Shown here: positions 9,738-17,969 of the stretch, piece after piece | Numbering within the stretch: position 1 is the stretch's first letter | Layout: each line of letters opens with the position of its first letter | NCBI GenBank assembly: GCA_029978905.1 | Contig: JAPOIM010000004.1 | Coordinates: forward strand, 1 to 64,000 | From: Planctomycetota bacterium | GTDB taxonomy: Bacteria > Planctomycetota > Planctomycetia > Pirellulales > UBA1268 | Direction: 5' to 3' | Length of the DNA stretch: 64,000 nucleotides | Program-made: the position numbers and the translations under genes | The notes under the pieces: generated by a model | What the model was told of the DNA's origin: nothing | The model's database searches: none | Seen by the model: the letters and a program-made list of their open reading frames with translations, nothing else

Positions 9738-11261
9738 TTACCACTTCGTAAATGGATCCTGAGGGGCTGGATTCCGCTCGGGCATCACGGCTTTGGTTTC
9801 GCGGCGGAAGTCTTCAAGAAGGGCCTGCAGTTCGGCCCTCTTGGCTGGGTTTGCTTCGGCAAGATTGGTCTGCTCGCCGGGGTCGGCTTCCAGGTCAAAG
9901 AGTTCGGGCTCCTTGCCCCAGTACCACTCGATGAACTTCCAGTTGCCTTTCCGTACCGCGGCACCGGGCGTGCCGCCCTGGTTGCCCCAGTGTGGGTAGT
10001 GCCAGAAGAGGGGCCGTTCCGTTTCGGTGGCCTCTTTGTCACGGAGTGCGGCGACGTAGGAACGGCCGTCGCAGTGTTGGTCTGGGAGGGCAGGGAGGCC
10101 TGCCGCCTCGAGGATCGTGGGGAAGTGATCCGTGGAGGTGACCGGCCAGGCCGACGTGCTGCCAGGTTGGGTGACTCCAGGCCAACGCACGATCACCGGC
10201 TCGCGAATGCCACCCTCGTAGAGCCAGCCTTTGCCAGCACGGAAGGGGAGGTTGGAGGTGGGTGAGCCTTCGGACGTGGAGAGGCCACCGTTGTCGGAGG
10301 TGAAGACCACGAGAGTGCGGTCCGCTACGCCATGGTGCTCAAGCGCCGCAAGCACGCGGCCCACGGCCGCATCCATGGCTTCGACCATGCCGGCGTAGAC
10401 TGCGTGGGCCTGCGTCGTGCGGTTCTCGCGTGGCGGTTCGGGGGCGAAGGCATCCGACAGGCCCGCCGCTTGCTTGCGGTTGCGGTATTTCTCCACGAGT
10501 GGCTCAGGTGCCATCAGCGGGGTGTGGACTGAGTAGAAGGAGAGGTAGGCCAGGAACGGTTTGTCGGCGTGGTCGCCGATGAACGTGGCCGTCTCCTCAG
10601 CGAGCCTCGCAGGCAGGTGCTCGCCCTGCGGACCGTCCTCCAGCCGAGGGTTGCCGTAGGGTGAGAAGTACTTGTCTCCACCGTAGGGACCGCCGCGCTC
10701 AATGCCTCCACGGTTCACATCGAAGCCGTGATCTTCAGGCCAAGAGCCTTCTGGGCCGAGGTGCCACTTCCCCGCAAAGAAGGTGGCGTAGCCGTGGGCC
10801 TTGAGGGCTTCGGCGAGCGTGGTGTGGCTTGTGGCCAATTGACCAAGGTAGGGGGCTGGCCACAGAGGGCGGTCTGCATGGCGTGCGAAGCTGCCATCAC
10901 GGGAGGGGACGTAGTCTGCCGGAAGCGCCTGCCCGAAAAACTGATTGGGGGCTCCGAAGTAGTCGGTGTTGCGAGTGCGAGCAGGCCACTGACCGGTCAT
11001 CACGGCCGAACGTGTGGGGGAGCACACCGGACAGGCTGCATAGCCATTGGTAAACCGCATCCCCGACTCGGCGAGCGATTGCAGGTGCGGGGTGTCGTAG
11101 AACGAGTTCGGGTTGTAGGGGGTTGTGTCCATCACGCCGAGGTCGTCCGCGATGATGAAGACGATGTTGAGCGGCGGGGCTGCGATGGCCGTGGTGACTG
11201 CCGTGAGGGCCAGGGCAAGGACGCACACAAAACGGCAGAAAAATCTGCAGAGCAGGGGCAT
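9738..11261 (-). CDS. Secreted sulfatase (formylglycine type)
   Basis: A 507-residue arylsulfatase-A-like enzyme that would hydrolyse sulfate esters, probably on polysaccharides. The signal peptide spans about residues 1-28. Metal-binding DD follows at 39-40 (FIIADDLG), and the signature C80-S-P-T-R84 supplies the cysteine that is converted to formylglycine. Further family blocks are GKWHLGPEGSWPEDHGFD and FTSDNGGLSTSEG. The C-terminal part ends in the usual mixed sheet (LFDLEADPGEQTNLA). It is single on its strand. Confidence 0.92.
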   Translation of the reverse strand: MPLLCRFFCRFVCVLALALTAVTTAIAAPPLNIVFIIADDLGVMDTTPYNPNSFYDTPHLQSLAESGMRFTNGYAACPVCSPTRSAVMTGQWPARTRNTDYFGAPNQFFGQALPADYVPSRDGSFARHADRPLWPAPYLGQLATSHTTLAEALKAHGYATFFAGKWHLGPEGSWPEDHGFDVNRGGIERGGPYGGDKYFSPYGNPRLEDGPQGEHLPARLAEETATFIGDHADKPFLAYLSFYSVHTPLMAPEPLVEKYRNRKQAAGLSDAFAPEPPRENRTTQAHAVYAGMVEAMDAAVGRVLAALEHHGVADRTLVVFTSDNGGLSTSEGSPTSNLPFRAGKGWLYEGGIREPVIVRWPGVTQPGSTSAWPVTSTDHFPTILEAAGLPALPDQHCDGRSYVAALRDKEATETERPLFWHYPHWGNQGGTPGAAVRKGNWKFIEWYWGKEPELFDLEADPGEQTNLAEANPAKRAELQALLEDFRRETKAVMPERNPAPQDPFTKW

Positions 11262-11480
11262 GGCGAGCGCTCCTTGAGCGAGCAGAGTTGATGAGGGGAC
11301 CCATCGTACCGAAACCCATGACGTGGTCGCACGTAAAAACGCCCTTTGGGACCGCAGCTGAGGTCAGGAGGCCTCGCGAGGGAATCCTGAGAGTGGTATC
11401 CTTCGGAGGATTTGGGGAACTGTTGGATTTTGCTCGATGCCCTCGGGTGGGAGCCCGATGCGCCGTCGGTGGGGGACGCG

Positions 11481-11996
11481 ATGATTCAAACCTTCGTCAA
11501 GACAGCGTGCGCGTTCATTGTCTTCGCGGGCGTTGTGGTCTGTGGTGGCTGCGGTGGCGGCACACCCCCTCCATCGCCACCGACACCCGCATCAACGATT
11601 GCGTCCCTCGGTCGCCTGTACGGCGAATATGCCTCCCGGCACGATGGCGTTGGGCCGGCCGATGAGGCGGCGTTCCGCTCATTCCTGGAATCGTTGCCCG
11701 CTGCTCAGAAGAAGTCGATGGGCGTTGAGGATCTGTCGCAGGCCCTCACCTCGCCTCGTGATGGGCAGCCCTACGAAATCGTCTACGGTGTCGCGCCTGC
11801 CGAGGCGTTCGAGTCCGCACCCGGAGCCAGCCCCAATCCCGCGGCAGGCCCACAAAAGTCTGGGCTCCAAGGGCAGCCTGTGGTGATCTATGAGCAGGCC
11901 GGGAAAGACGGCCTTCGTCTTGTGGCCACCGGTTTTGGCACGTCGGCCGAGCTTGGTGAGAAGGAGTTTGCGGACGCCGTGCCCGAAGACCTTTAA
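11481..11996 (+). CDS. Small lipoprotein paired with a pseudopilin gene
   Basis: A 171-residue protein. The ATG at 11481 follows a GGGGGA purine run and gives a short lipoprotein-type signal (MIQTFVKTACAFIVFAGVVV) ending in CGGCGGG, with a proline/threonine linker after it. The body (LGRLYGEYASRHDGVGPADEAAFRSF) is like small proteins found beside DUF1559 genes in Planctomycetes. I cannot assign a function. The DUF1559 gene begins 96 bases downstream on the same strand. Confidence 0.68.
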   Translation: MIQTFVKTACAFIVFAGVVVCGGCGGGTPPPSPPTPASTIASLGRLYGEYASRHDGVGPADEAAFRSFLESLPAAQKKSMGVEDLSQALTSPRDGQPYEIVYGVAPAEAFESAPGASPNPAAGPQKSGLQGQPVVIYEQAGKDGLRLVATGFGTSAELGEKEFADAVPEDL

Positions 11997-12092
11997 GTCG
12001 GCTGCTTTGCGACTGCACGTTTTTTTGTGCGGCCGAGTTCTCCCGTCATCCATTCATTTCGTCCTTGATCATCTCGTCTTGGAGAAACCGTC

Positions 12093-13076
12093 ATGCATCA
12101 CCAACGCCTCTCCCGTCGAGGTTTCACGCTTGTGGAACTGCTCGTCGTGATTGCCATCATCGGAACGCTCGTGGGCTTGTTGTTGCCTGCCGTCCAAAGT
12201 GCGCGTGAGGCCGGACGTCGGTCAAGCTGTGCCAACAACCTCAAGCAGATCGGGACCGCTGCGCAGTCGCATGAGAACGCGTTCGGTTACTTCCCATCGG
12301 GCGGCTGGGGCTGGTACTGGTCGGGGGATCCCGACCGTGGCACGGGGAACAAGCAGCCAGGCAGTTGGTGTTATTCGCTCCTGCCATACATGGAACAACA
12401 GAATCTCTTCCAAATGGGGGCTGACAACCTGCCCGAAGAAATCACCGACCAGCAGCGGCTTGGGTCGGCAGAGGCGGCCGAAGTGGCGGTGCCACTTTTC
12501 TACTGCCCGTCGCGGCGGGTGGGGATGGCGTACCCGCACCCTCGTGGTGGTGAGCCCGGAAGCGGGCTCGCGGCCTACAACTGCAACGACACCGCGATGG
12601 TGGGCCGTACGGACTACGCGGCGAACGCCGGGAGCGTGCGGGTGATGTGGGGGGCTGGGCCAGATCCTGCCTCGGCCTTCGCGGGGACGGGTTTCGCCGA
12701 CATGACCAACTCCAACGGTGTGGTCTACCAGCGAAGCCAGATTCAGCCAGCGAGTATCAAGGACGGACTGAGCAACACCTACTTCGTTGGTGAGAAGCAC
12801 CTGTGGCCCGATTTCTACGAGGATGGCGAGAACTTCCTCTCGGATGACCACTCCTTCCTGGTCGGTGATGACCTCGACATTCACTGCTGGACTGAGTTGG
12901 CCCCGCTGCAGGATGCTGACGATGGAGAGTTTGGCCGGTTTGGCTCCGCTCACTTTGGCCTCTTCCAGGTGGTGCTCTGCGATGGTGCGGTTCGTACGGT
13001 GGCCAATACGATCGACCTCGGCACGCACCGCAAACTCGGTAACCGCAAGGATGGCCTTGTGGTGGGCCAGTACTAG
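12093..13076 (+). CDS. DUF1559 pseudopilin-like protein
   Basis: A 327-residue secreted surface protein with a type IV prepilin-type N-terminus. RRGFTLVELLVVIAIIG is the prepilin peptidase site (cleavage after the Gly) followed by the transmembrane helix, and AVQSAREAGRR is the typical DUF1559 continuation. The C-terminal H-x9-DG signature is present (HFGLFQVVLCDG). TTGGAG precedes the ATG. The family is massively expanded in Planctomycetes; its assembly into a pilus or other envelope structure is presumed, not shown. Confidence 0.93.
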   Translation: MHHQRLSRRGFTLVELLVVIAIIGTLVGLLLPAVQSAREAGRRSSCANNLKQIGTAAQSHENAFGYFPSGGWGWYWSGDPDRGTGNKQPGSWCYSLLPYMEQQNLFQMGADNLPEEITDQQRLGSAEAAEVAVPLFYCPSRRVGMAYPHPRGGEPGSGLAAYNCNDTAMVGRTDYAANAGSVRVMWGAGPDPASAFAGTGFADMTNSNGVVYQRSQIQPASIKDGLSNTYFVGEKHLWPDFYEDGENFLSDDHSFLVGDDLDIHCWTELAPLQDADDGEFGRFGSAHFGLFQVVLCDGAVRTVANTIDLGTHRKLGNRKDGLVVGQY

Positions 13077-13135
13077 CGAAGGTGCGTGCCTCTTCCTGAG
13101 GCCGTGGGCGATTCGCAGCCTGTTATGCTCCTACT

Positions 13136-14041
13136 ATGGGTGCTGCACGCGAGCAGGTGGTGGTGATCGCCGAGAATCCGAAGGCCGGATCAGGGGAAGG
13201 CCGTGCGCTGGTGGAGCAGCTTGCCTCCGGGCTGACCTCGCACGGTTACCAGGTCGTACGCGAGCGTGACCCGGAGGCCATTCGGCGTCTGGTGCATCCT
13301 CTGGACAAGGCTTGCGATGCGGGCAGTGCGGCGCGGCCTGCGTGCGTGGTCTGTGCCGGCGGGGACGGCACGATCGGCATGGTGGCCAATTGGGTTGACG
13401 CGAAAACGCCGCTGGCCGTGCTTCCGCTGGGCACGGAGAACCTGCTCGCCAAACAGCTCGGCTTTGACCGTCAGGTGGATGCGCTCATCACACGGATCGC
13501 CTCCGGAAAGACGTTCGTGATCGATGCGGGCGAAGCCAACGGCAAGCTGTTTTTAGTGGTGGCCTCCGTGGGCTTTGATGCGGAGGTGGTGCGGCTGTTG
13601 GCCGCCCGCCGCACGGGGCCGATTCGCCATTCGACGTGGGTGCGACCGATCCTGCAGGCTCTGGGGAGTTATCGCTTTCCTGAGATCCGCGTGAGGACTG
13701 ACACCCACCCGGCGCCGGTCCGCACCCGGTGGGCCTTTCTGTTTAACATGCCTCGGTATGCGCTGGGCTTGCGGTTTGTGGCGGAGGGGGACTGCGCCGA
13801 TGGCATGCTTGACCTGTGTTGCTTCCGCGGTGGCCGTTGGTGGAGTGGCCTGCGGTATCTCGCGGGCGTGATTGCCGGCGTCCATCGCGGCTGGCGCGAC
13901 ACGCACGTCGAGCAGGCGAGTTGGATCCGTATCGAGGCGGACGAGGCTGTGCCGTATCAGCTCGATGGCGATCCGGGGGGCGAGTTGCCGCTTGAGGTGC
14001 GGGTGTTGCCGCAGCGGCTCACGATCGTAGGCAGTCTTTAA
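13136..14041 (+). CDS. Diacylglycerol/lipid kinase family protein
   Basis: A 301-residue YegS/BmrU-type lipid kinase that would phosphorylate diacylglycerol or a related lipid. The nucleotide-binding motif GGDGTIGMVANW and the segment LPLGTENLLAKQLG (the family LPxGTxN block) are both present, and the C-terminal half is the beta-sandwich lipid-binding part. Length fits the family. No strong ribosome site is visible before the ATG at 13136. The gene converges with the DUF3748 gene and the stops overlap by four bases. Confidence 0.85.
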   Translation: MGAAREQVVVIAENPKAGSGEGRALVEQLASGLTSHGYQVVRERDPEAIRRLVHPLDKACDAGSAARPACVVCAGGDGTIGMVANWVDAKTPLAVLPLGTENLLAKQLGFDRQVDALITRIASGKTFVIDAGEANGKLFLVVASVGFDAEVVRLLAARRTGPIRHSTWVRPILQALGSYRFPEIRVRTDTHPAPVRTRWAFLFNMPRYALGLRFVAEGDCADGMLDLCCFRGGRWWSGLRYLAGVIAGVHRGWRDTHVEQASWIRIEADEAVPYQLDGDPGGELPLEVRVLPQRLTIVGSL

Positions 14042-15351
14042 GCCGCGCTGACAACGAAAATTTGGTTGTGCCGTTCGCGTCCTGCCCCAACAGGAACGGT
14101 GCGCACGTAGGCGATCCTTGTGCCATCGGGAGAGAAGACACAGGCCTCGGGACGGGGTGCTGTGTCATCGTGCACCGGCGTACTGAGGCGGTGCGTCTGC
14201 CCAGAGGCGATGTCGACAGTCATCACGCTCCCATCGGCGACAAAGGCGACGCGGCTTCCATCTGGGTGCCAACTGAAACAGCTGGCGACACTCCATGGGA
14301 GGTTCGTGACCTGACGCGGCTCACCACCAACTGGGCTGATGGAAAAGAGCTGTACCACTCCAGCGTCGTCTTTCATCAGCATTGCAATGTGCGAGCCATC
14401 TGGACTGGAGCGGAGCCAGTGTCGTGGACCGCTGAGGCCTGGATGACAGCGGTGGCTCGTGAAGGTCAATCGCCGCTGGGAAACGCCGCGGGGTGGGGCC
14501 GGTCGCGTGGTGGGCGTGCCCGCAAGAGGCGCGTCGCTCGCCTGCATCAACTCACGAGGATCGTCTGGCAGGTCCACCAGGAAGGCTTCCACAATCGCCT
14601 CGCCAGAAGTGGTAAGCACTGTGCCCTGAAATGCAATCGCATACCGCTGGAGTAAACCATCAGCGCGGTGGTAGCCAGCCGTGCCCACCCAGGCTTCCTC
14701 GCAGGCTCGCGAGATGTCGTTGGATCCAGGGCGTGGGCTGTCGGTGAGTTGTGTGACGAGTACGCTGAAGGAGGAGCCGTCGTGGTTTCTGGGATGGGTC
14801 TCAGGCACAGCGACGGCATGGTCGCACACGCTCACGCCCACACCGCGAAGATTTTTCTCGCCGGCCGCCCCCGCCTGCTCGGCTGCTGCGAGCACCGCGT
14901 CTTCGTATGTGAAGTGCACAAGCCGGCCATCACTGCTGAAGAGATGCACATGGCTACCGCCGCGGAGGGCACCTGGCGTGTAGGGGGGAAGCAGATCGCG
15001 GGCGTCGAGTGTGGTGGCGTGGCCGGGATGTGACGTGTGAACCACCATGCCGCGACGACGGAAGGCCGCATACGTCCACTCAGCCGTCGGCCGCTCGGGG
15101 CCATGGATGAAAACAACGCGGTCATCGACCGGGCTCGCAGTCACCACGCCACAGCAACTGCCCTGTGGCGATTCATACAGCACCTCGACGCGGCCTGTGG
15201 CAACCTCCACCCGCTCGATCCGCGTGCCGTCAAACACCGAGCCATCCACCGAACTTCGCGTGTCGTAGACAATCCAGCGGCTGTCCGCAGACCAGATAGC
15301 CGCGTTGGTGAGGACGTGGCCGTACGCCGCAGTCGTCAGTTGAGAAGACAT
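14038..15351 (-). CDS. DUF3748 family beta-propeller (YidR-like)
   Basis: A 437-residue cytoplasmic propeller. The start at 15351 (MSSQLTTAAYGHVL) is used because the longer frame adds 35 residues upstream that overlap the preceding gene. The blades are TolB-like (IWSADSRWIVYDTRS, WLRSSPDGSHIAML, CVFSPDGTRIAYVR), and the middle block SPVDDRVVFIHGPERP matches the DUF3748/YidR family. Function is unknown; TolB-like folds often bind ligands or proteins. It is the last gene of the long leftward operon, 35 bases after the Tm-1-like gene. Confidence 0.75.
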   Translation of the reverse strand: MSSQLTTAAYGHVLTNAAIWSADSRWIVYDTRSSVDGSVFDGTRIERVEVATGRVEVLYESPQGSCCGVVTASPVDDRVVFIHGPERPTAEWTYAAFRRRGMVVHTSHPGHATTLDARDLLPPYTPGALRGGSHVHLFSSDGRLVHFTYEDAVLAAAEQAGAAGEKNLRGVGVSVCDHAVAVPETHPRNHDGSSFSVLVTQLTDSPRPGSNDISRACEEAWVGTAGYHRADGLLQRYAIAFQGTVLTTSGEAIVEAFLVDLPDDPRELMQASDAPLAGTPTTRPAPPRGVSQRRLTFTSHRCHPGLSGPRHWLRSSPDGSHIAMLMKDDAGVVQLFSISPVGGEPRQVTNLPWSVASCFSWHPDGSRVAFVADGSVMTVDIASGQTHRLSTPVHDDTAPRPEACVFSPDGTRIAYVRTVPVGAGRERHNQIFVVSAA

Positions 15352-15386
15352 GGTGGCTCGATTCTCAAGAACGTCGTCGACTCGGT

Positions 15387-16616
15387 TCAGTCCGCCGAGG
15401 AAGCGTCGGCCTGTGGCTGTCCTGCATTGAGCAGGCGGATCAGTTCGCTTGCGCACAGATGGGCAAAGGCGGGATCGTTGATCGCGTGATCAGCGGCGAC
15501 GACGCGGATGCTCGGGTCGAGGCGAGTTTGGAGTGTCTCAAAGAGGGCATGGTCTGCCTCGGCATCGTGAAAGGGACCGCCGGCTTCGGCGATCACTGAG
15601 ACGCCCTTCAAGGGAAGCAGGACCGTTGCTGGCAACGGATACGCATTGAGTTTCTCGGCGATGAACTCGGCGATCCGGCGATTCTCCTCAGGGGTGGTCC
15701 GCATCAGCGTGACCTGGTCGTTGTGTTGGTAGAGCGTTCGGTCAAGCAGGTTGGCAGGCATACTCTCGCGTGGGCCGAAATTGACCATGTCGACGCACCC
15801 AGGCACCACGATCGCAGGCACCTGAGCGGCGCCGGCGGCTTCCAGTCTGGTGGGGCCCGCAGACAGCACGCCACCGCAGAGTTCGTCTGCGATCTCTGTG
15901 GTGGTGATGTCGAGCACACCAGCCACCATGCCAGAGCCGATCAGCGACTCCATGGTGCGTCCACCGGTCCCGGTGGCATGAAACACGAGCACCTCATAGC
16001 CAGCGGCTTCGAGGTCCTGCGTGGCGATCCGCACGCATTCGGTGGTGTTGCCAAACATCGAAGCGACAATCAGCGGCTTGTCTGGAGCCGTGGACGTTGC
16101 GGCGATCTGTCGTGCGCGTGCCATCCCACACACCGCATGCGCTGCTGCCATGAAGATCGACCGCGACAGCCGGTTGAGACCAGCCACATCGACGATCGCT
16201 GGCACCATCACGATGTCACTCGTGCCCACGTAGGGCGCGGTGTTGCCCGAGGCGAGCGTGGAGACCATCACCTTCGGAATCCCGAGTGGCAAGCCTCGCA
16301 TCGCGGCGGTGCCAATCGAGGTGCCGCCTCCACCACCCAGCGAGATGATGCCATCGAGGCGACCCTCTGTCGCCAGCCGATGGACAAACGGTCCTACAGC
16401 CGCAGCGATTTCCGAGACACACCTCCCGCGATCCTCCGGCTGGGAAAAAGCAGGCAGGATATCGGTCACGCGGATGTCGACGTCGACTTGAGGCCGGTTC
16501 GTCGTTCCCGTGTCGATCAAGAGAGGTATAACCCCAAGCGAACGGATGATCTCTGCCACGAAGGCAAGCTCATGCCCTTTGGTATCGAAACAGCCAAGAA
16601 CGGCGATGGTAGGCAT
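15387..16616 (-). CDS. Tm-1-like ATP-binding protein (UPF0261)
   Basis: A 409-residue protein of the UPF0261 family, homologous to the N-terminal half of tomato Tm-1, which blocks tobamovirus replication. The N-terminal signature LGCFDTKGHE and the glycine-rich phosphate-binding stretch LGGGGGTSIGTAAMRG are clear, as is the block VMVSTLASGNTAPYVG. The biochemical role in bacteria is unknown. It is encoded 29 bases after a cupin gene that separates it from the PEP-hydrolase-family gene, the homolog of the C-terminal half of Tm-1. Confidence 0.9.
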   Translation of the reverse strand: MPTIAVLGCFDTKGHELAFVAEIIRSLGVIPLLIDTGTTNRPQVDVDIRVTDILPAFSQPEDRGRCVSEIAAAVGPFVHRLATEGRLDGIISLGGGGGTSIGTAAMRGLPLGIPKVMVSTLASGNTAPYVGTSDIVMVPAIVDVAGLNRLSRSIFMAAAHAVCGMARARQIAATSTAPDKPLIVASMFGNTTECVRIATQDLEAAGYEVLVFHATGTGGRTMESLIGSGMVAGVLDITTTEIADELCGGVLSAGPTRLEAAGAAQVPAIVVPGCVDMVNFGPRESMPANLLDRTLYQHNDQVTLMRTTPEENRRIAEFIAEKLNAYPLPATVLLPLKGVSVIAEAGGPFHDAEADHALFETLQTRLDPSIRVVAADHAINDPAFAHLCASELIRLLNAGQPQADASSAD

Positions 16617-16645
16617 GGGCGTGCAGGCTCCGTGTCGGGTGGCGG

Positions 16646-17062
16646 CTAGGGCTGCCGAAGGCTCCGCCAGGGCTCCTCATTCGACATGTCGACGATGGAC
16701 GGCTCCTCGGCCTGGGAGGGGGAAAGGATCGCCAAGAAGACCAACGGCTCAGAGAATGGGTTCCACGTGCCGTGCACCTCCCCCTCCGGGATAAACGCCG
16801 TGTCGCCGACAGTGAGAATCCGCTTTTCTCGGCCGACCCACTGCTCTGCCTGACCACTGACGACGTAAATCAGCTCTTCTCGCGTGGGATGCTTATGGAA
16901 GGGATGGCTGCGTCCGGGATCCATGATCGCCCGCACCATCAGCAACTGCTGGTTGGGCACTATGTCGGATCGGCAGATCCACTCATTGAGCGTCCATGGC
17001 GACAGTTCGTCGATCTTCTCTGACGACGTCACAAACCGTCGAAGGGAGATATCATCCGGCAT
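16646..17062 (-). CDS. Small cupin protein
   Basis: A 138-residue single-domain cupin. Metal-type ligands are visible in HPFHKHPTREELIYVVSGQAE (H-x-H then E), and the second cupin motif is VGDTAFIPEGEVHGTWN. The PFHKHPTREE motif resembles sugar- or keto-acid-binding cupins, but no substrate can be named. It begins five bases after the stop of the PEP-hydrolase-family gene and ends 29 bases before the Tm-1-like gene, so it sits between the two Tm-1-type halves. Confidence 0.85.
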   Translation of the reverse strand: MPDDISLRRFVTSSEKIDELSPWTLNEWICRSDIVPNQQLLMVRAIMDPGRSHPFHKHPTREELIYVVSGQAEQWVGREKRILTVGDTAFIPEGEVHGTWNPFSEPLVFLAILSPSQAEEPSIVDMSNEEPWRSLRQP

Positions 17063-17067
17063 GCGTT

Positions 17068-17940
17068 TTACGACTTCCGAGTCACGGGGATCTTTTTAAA
17101 CCGCTCGGTCAGTTCGCGGAGCGAGTTTTCTACCGCCATCCGCTCGAGGCTGCTGGCCCCCACAAATCCCACGGCGTCGGTGTGCTCGTTGATGTAAGCG
17201 GCGTCGTCTGGCGTGAGGATCGGGCCGCCGTGGCTGAGATAGATGATGTCGTTGCGGCCGGAGCGTCGACCGGCATCGATCAGACGCTGTGTCCAGGAGG
17301 CTGCTTCGGGAAGGCCGACGCTCGCACCAGTGACGCCGATGCTGCCGCCGATGGTGGTGCCCACGTGCGCGATGATGCAATCCGCTCCCGCCTCCGCCAT
17401 CGCTTGCGACTCTTCCTCGCTGCTGACGTAGACGATCGAGAAGAGATCCATCTTCCGAGCGAGGGCGACCATCTCAAACTCTTTCTTCACACTCATCCCG
17501 GTCTCTTCCAGGATCTGGCGAAACCTACCATCGACGATGCAGTGCGTGGGAAAGTTGTTGACGCCGCTAAAGCCCATCTCCTTGACCTGGAGGAGCCAGT
17601 GCCACATCCGCCTGCGGGGGTCTGTGGCATGGACGCCACAGATCACCGGGATCTCATCGACGACCGGCAGCACTTCATACTCGCCGATCTCCATCGCGAT
17701 CGCGTTCGCATCACCGTAGCTCATCAGGCCAGCGGTCGAACCATGCCCTGCCATCCGGAAGCGACCGGAGTTGTAGATGATGATCAGATCGGCCCCGCCC
17801 TGTTCGATGAACTTGGCGGAAATGCCGGTGCCTGCTCCAGCGGCGATGATCGGCTCGCCACGATCGAGTGTGGCTCTCAGGCGGTCGAGCATTTCCGTGC
17901 GGGTGTACGGGTTGCCTCGTCCGGTCCAGATGTTTGGCAT
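17068..17940 (-). CDS. Phosphoenolpyruvate-hydrolase family TIM barrel
   Basis: A 290-residue TIM-barrel protein of the family once called predicted signal-transduction TIM barrel, now PEP hydrolase family. Typical blocks are PIIAAGAGTGISAKF near the N-terminus, LIIIYNSGRFRMAGHGS, VNNFPTHCIVDGRFR and CIIAHVGTTIGGSIG. The family corresponds to the C-terminal half of plant Tm-1. The barrel suggests binding of a phosphorylated small molecule. It lies between the sorbosone-dehydrogenase-like gene (29 bases upstream) and the cupin gene (5 bases downstream) in one operon. Confidence 0.88.
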   Translation of the reverse strand: MPNIWTGRGNPYTRTEMLDRLRATLDRGEPIIAAGAGTGISAKFIEQGGADLIIIYNSGRFRMAGHGSTAGLMSYGDANAIAMEIGEYEVLPVVDEIPVICGVHATDPRRRMWHWLLQVKEMGFSGVNNFPTHCIVDGRFRQILEETGMSVKKEFEMVALARKMDLFSIVYVSSEEESQAMAEAGADCIIAHVGTTIGGSIGVTGASVGLPEAASWTQRLIDAGRRSGRNDIIYLSHGGPILTPDDAAYINEHTDAVGFVGASSLERMAVENSLRELTERFKKIPVTRKS

Positions 17941-17969
17941 GGTGTGTTTCTCAGAGGAGTCGAAACGAT

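Noticed and set aside
11998-12034. Intrinsic terminator after the small lipoprotein gene
   Set aside because: The seven-T run at about 12021-12027 lies inside the loop of the only possible hairpin rather than after it.
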